From Nitrospiraceae bacterium (GTDB lineage Bacteria > Nitrospirota > Thermodesulfovibrionia > Thermodesulfovibrionales > UBA1546): a DNA stretch of 5,063 nt. Made by a program: the position numbers and the translations under genes. The notes beneath the pieces are model-generated. The model worked only from the letters and a program-made list of their open reading frames with translations. It searched no databases and was not told where the DNA came from. The stretch lies in contig DOHC01000046.1 of the NCBI GenBank assembly GCA_003535475.1, forward strand, positions 1 through 5,063. The letters are read 5' to 3'. Positions 4,295 through 5,063 of this stretch are shown piece by piece; position 1 is the stretch's first letter; each line of letters opens with the position of its first letter.

Positions 4295-4323
4295 TTGACA
4301 AGCCCCTCCTTAACCCCTATATT
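4295..4323 (+). promoter_or_regulatory. Sigma-70-type promoter of mraZ and the dcw cluster
   Basis: TTGACA (4295-4300) is followed after exactly 17 bases by TATATT (4318-4323). Transcription would begin near 4330, within the GTGG repeats and about 25 bases before the mraZ ATG. This is the expected position for the principal dcw promoter. Confidence 0.8.
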
Positions 4324-4324
4324 A

Positions 4325-4349
4325 GTGGTAAAAAGTGGTAGAAGGTGGA
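4325..4349 (+). promoter_or_regulatory. MraZ operator: three GTGG repeats with 10-bp period
   Basis: GTGGT, GTGGT and GTGGA begin at 4325, 4335 and 4345, exactly one helical turn apart. MraZ proteins are known to bind direct TGGG/GTGGG-type repeats separated by 5 bases just after the mraZ promoter. The array covers the transcription start and the ribosome binding site, so MraZ binding should repress its own operon. The third repeat is also part of the AGGTGGAGGG translation signal. Confidence 0.8.
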
Positions 4350-4355
4350 GGGAAG

Positions 4356-4808
4356 ATGCCTTCTTTTTCTGGAAAATATTATTATACAGTAGACCCAAAG
4401 GGCAGAATCATCATACCTGCGCCTTTCAGAGAAATAATTTCCGCTAATTACAACCCGAAACTTTACATCGTCAATGCTGCGTTTGATAAGTGCCTTCATT
4501 TATATCCACAAGAGGAATGGAACAGGCTTGAAGAAAGGGTGAGGGCAATGCCAAAGATGGATGAGGCAGTAAAGTTTTTTATGAGGAAGGTTGTTGCATC
4601 CGCTGTTGAGATTGAACTGGATAAGCAGGGGAGAGTGCTTATTCCCGTTGCTCACAGAGAAGACTCAGGCATAAACGGAGATATAGTCGTTGTCGGACAG
4701 ATAGACAAGATAGAACTCTGGGACAGAAGAGAATGGGATGCGATGGTTGACCCTGCGAAGATAGACAAAAAGGCTGTTGAACAAAGACTTGTAAGCTACG
4801 GTCTTTAG
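4356..4808 (+). CDS. mraZ: Transcriptional regulator MraZ
   Basis: A 150-residue protein with the two SpoVT-AbrB-like repeats of MraZ. Repeat one includes SGKYYYTVDPKGRIIIPAPF (DPKGR at residues 13-17); repeat two includes EIELDKQGRVLIP (DKQGR at 89-93). Each GR turn precedes a DNA-contacting strand, and MraZ forms a ring-shaped oligomer that binds GTGG repeats in its own promoter. Length is typical. I start at the ATG at 4356 because MPSFSGKYY is the normal family beginning and AGGTGGAGGG lies just upstream. An in-frame GTG at 4335 would add seven residues but is itself the second operator repeat, so it is rejected. MraZ is the first gene of the dcw cluster and represses or modulates it. rsmH follows after 12 bases. 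Confidence 0.96.
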   Translation: MPSFSGKYYYTVDPKGRIIIPAPFREIISANYNPKLYIVNAAFDKCLHLYPQEEWNRLEERVRAMPKMDEAVKFFMRKVVASAVEIELDKQGRVLIPVAHREDSGINGDIVVVGQIDKIELWDRREWDAMVDPAKIDKKAVEQRLVSYGL

Positions 4809-4820
4809 AGGCGGTGAACT

Positions 4821-5063
4821 GTGAAGGTTATTCATCTCCCTGTGATGGTAAGGGAGGTGATTATGTTGCTGAAACCAATGTTCGGGGGGATATATGTTGA
4901 TGCAACAGTTGGGCCTGGCGGTCACGCAGAAGAAATACTCGGGCATATCGGACATGGAAGGCTTCTCGGCATTGACAGGGATGAAGAGGCTCTGGATATG
5001 GCAATGAAAAGAATTCCTGATAACAGGCTGACCTTGAAGAAGGGAAAATTTTCTGATATCAGT
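4821..5063 (+). CDS. rsmH: 16S rRNA (cytosine-1402-N4)-methyltransferase RsmH, N-terminal part
   Basis: The first 81 residues of RsmH (formerly MraW), cut by the right edge; full-length family members have about 300 residues. RsmH uses S-adenosylmethionine to methylate N4 of C1402 in the decoding centre of 16S rRNA. Visible family marks are HLPVMVREVI at the N-terminus, the SAM-binding VDATVGPGGHAEEIL (26-40) and GIDRDEEAL (50-58). The start is a GTG: beginning at the next ATG (4845) would lose the conserved HxPV motif, and GAGGCGGTGA lies just upstream, close to the GTG. It lies 12 bases after mraZ and is co-transcribed with it, in the normal order of the dcw cluster, where ftsL and ftsI would be expected next. 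No frameshift or missing motif is seen in the visible part. Confidence 0.96.
   Translation, partial: MKVIHLPVMVREVIMLLKPMFGGIYVDATVGPGGHAEEILGHIGHGRLLGIDRDEEALDMAMKRIPDNRLTLKKGKFSDIS

Noticed and set aside
4335..4355. GTG start at 4335 for mraZ
   Set aside because: The GTG is the second operator repeat, has no ribosome binding site, and the family begins MPSFSG.
4665..4955. Minus-strand ORF across the mraZ-rsmH junction
   Set aside because: It is the antisense of two confidently identified genes and has no plausible motif.

Overview
The window joins two divergent blocks. From 1 to 3945 all genes run on the minus strand and form a compact metal and iron-sulfur cluster set. From 4356 to the right edge the plus strand carries the start of a division and cell wall (dcw) cluster, mraZ followed by rsmH. 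A 410-base intergenic region (3946-4355) separates them and holds promoters, an operator array, a terminator and inverted repeats. Base composition is moderate, with strong AGGAGG-type ribosome binding sites and clear sigma-70-like promoters. The small cysteine-rich proteins, the Fur relative with HHHH and two CxxC zinc motifs, and the paired NifX-like proteins next to an Mrp ATPase suggest an anaerobic, metal-rich bacterium. Nitrospirota (Thermodesulfovibrio-like) or Desulfobacterota are my best guesses, from familiarity with similar proteins and not from a search.

Minus-strand block, in transcription order: a CGGC-domain protein (3577-3945); a Fur-family regulator (3091-3555); a promoter overlapped by a near-consensus Fur box (3051-3069); a Gly/Arg/Trp-rich DUF5320-like protein (2648-3028); an intergenic palindromic repeat (about 2552-2636); two NifX/MTH1175-type proteins of the dinitrogenase iron-molybdenum cofactor family (2097-2501 and 1722-2081); a Met/Gly/Arg-rich zinc-ribbon protein (1470-1691); an unrecognised four-cysteine protein (1107-1469); an Mrp/ApbC P-loop ATPase (171-1073); and an FmdB-type zinc ribbon cut by the left edge (1-166). 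From 2501 leftwards the gaps are 0 to 33 bases, so an operon is likely. No nitrogenase gene is present. The set resembles the Mrp plus FeMo-co-family pairing seen around the orange protein (ORP) of sulfate reducers, so a role in carrying or inserting iron-sulfur or mixed-metal clusters is more likely than nitrogen fixation.

Intergenic region: a strong minus-strand promoter (3985-4013) drives the CGGC-fur pair. A plus-strand promoter candidate (3964-3994) overlaps it, and a weaker Fur-like palindrome (3965-3979) lies across its -35 box. Downstream on the plus strand are nested inverted repeats and an intrinsic terminator (4172-4205), together the layout of a possible ~200-nt small RNA. Two similar promoter/operator units then precede mraZ. 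The proximal one has a TTGACA-17-TATATT promoter and three GTGG repeats exactly 10 bp apart, the expected MraZ operator.

The main regulatory reading is that Fur senses metal, probably iron, and controls the downstream cluster-handling genes, while MraZ controls its own dcw promoter.
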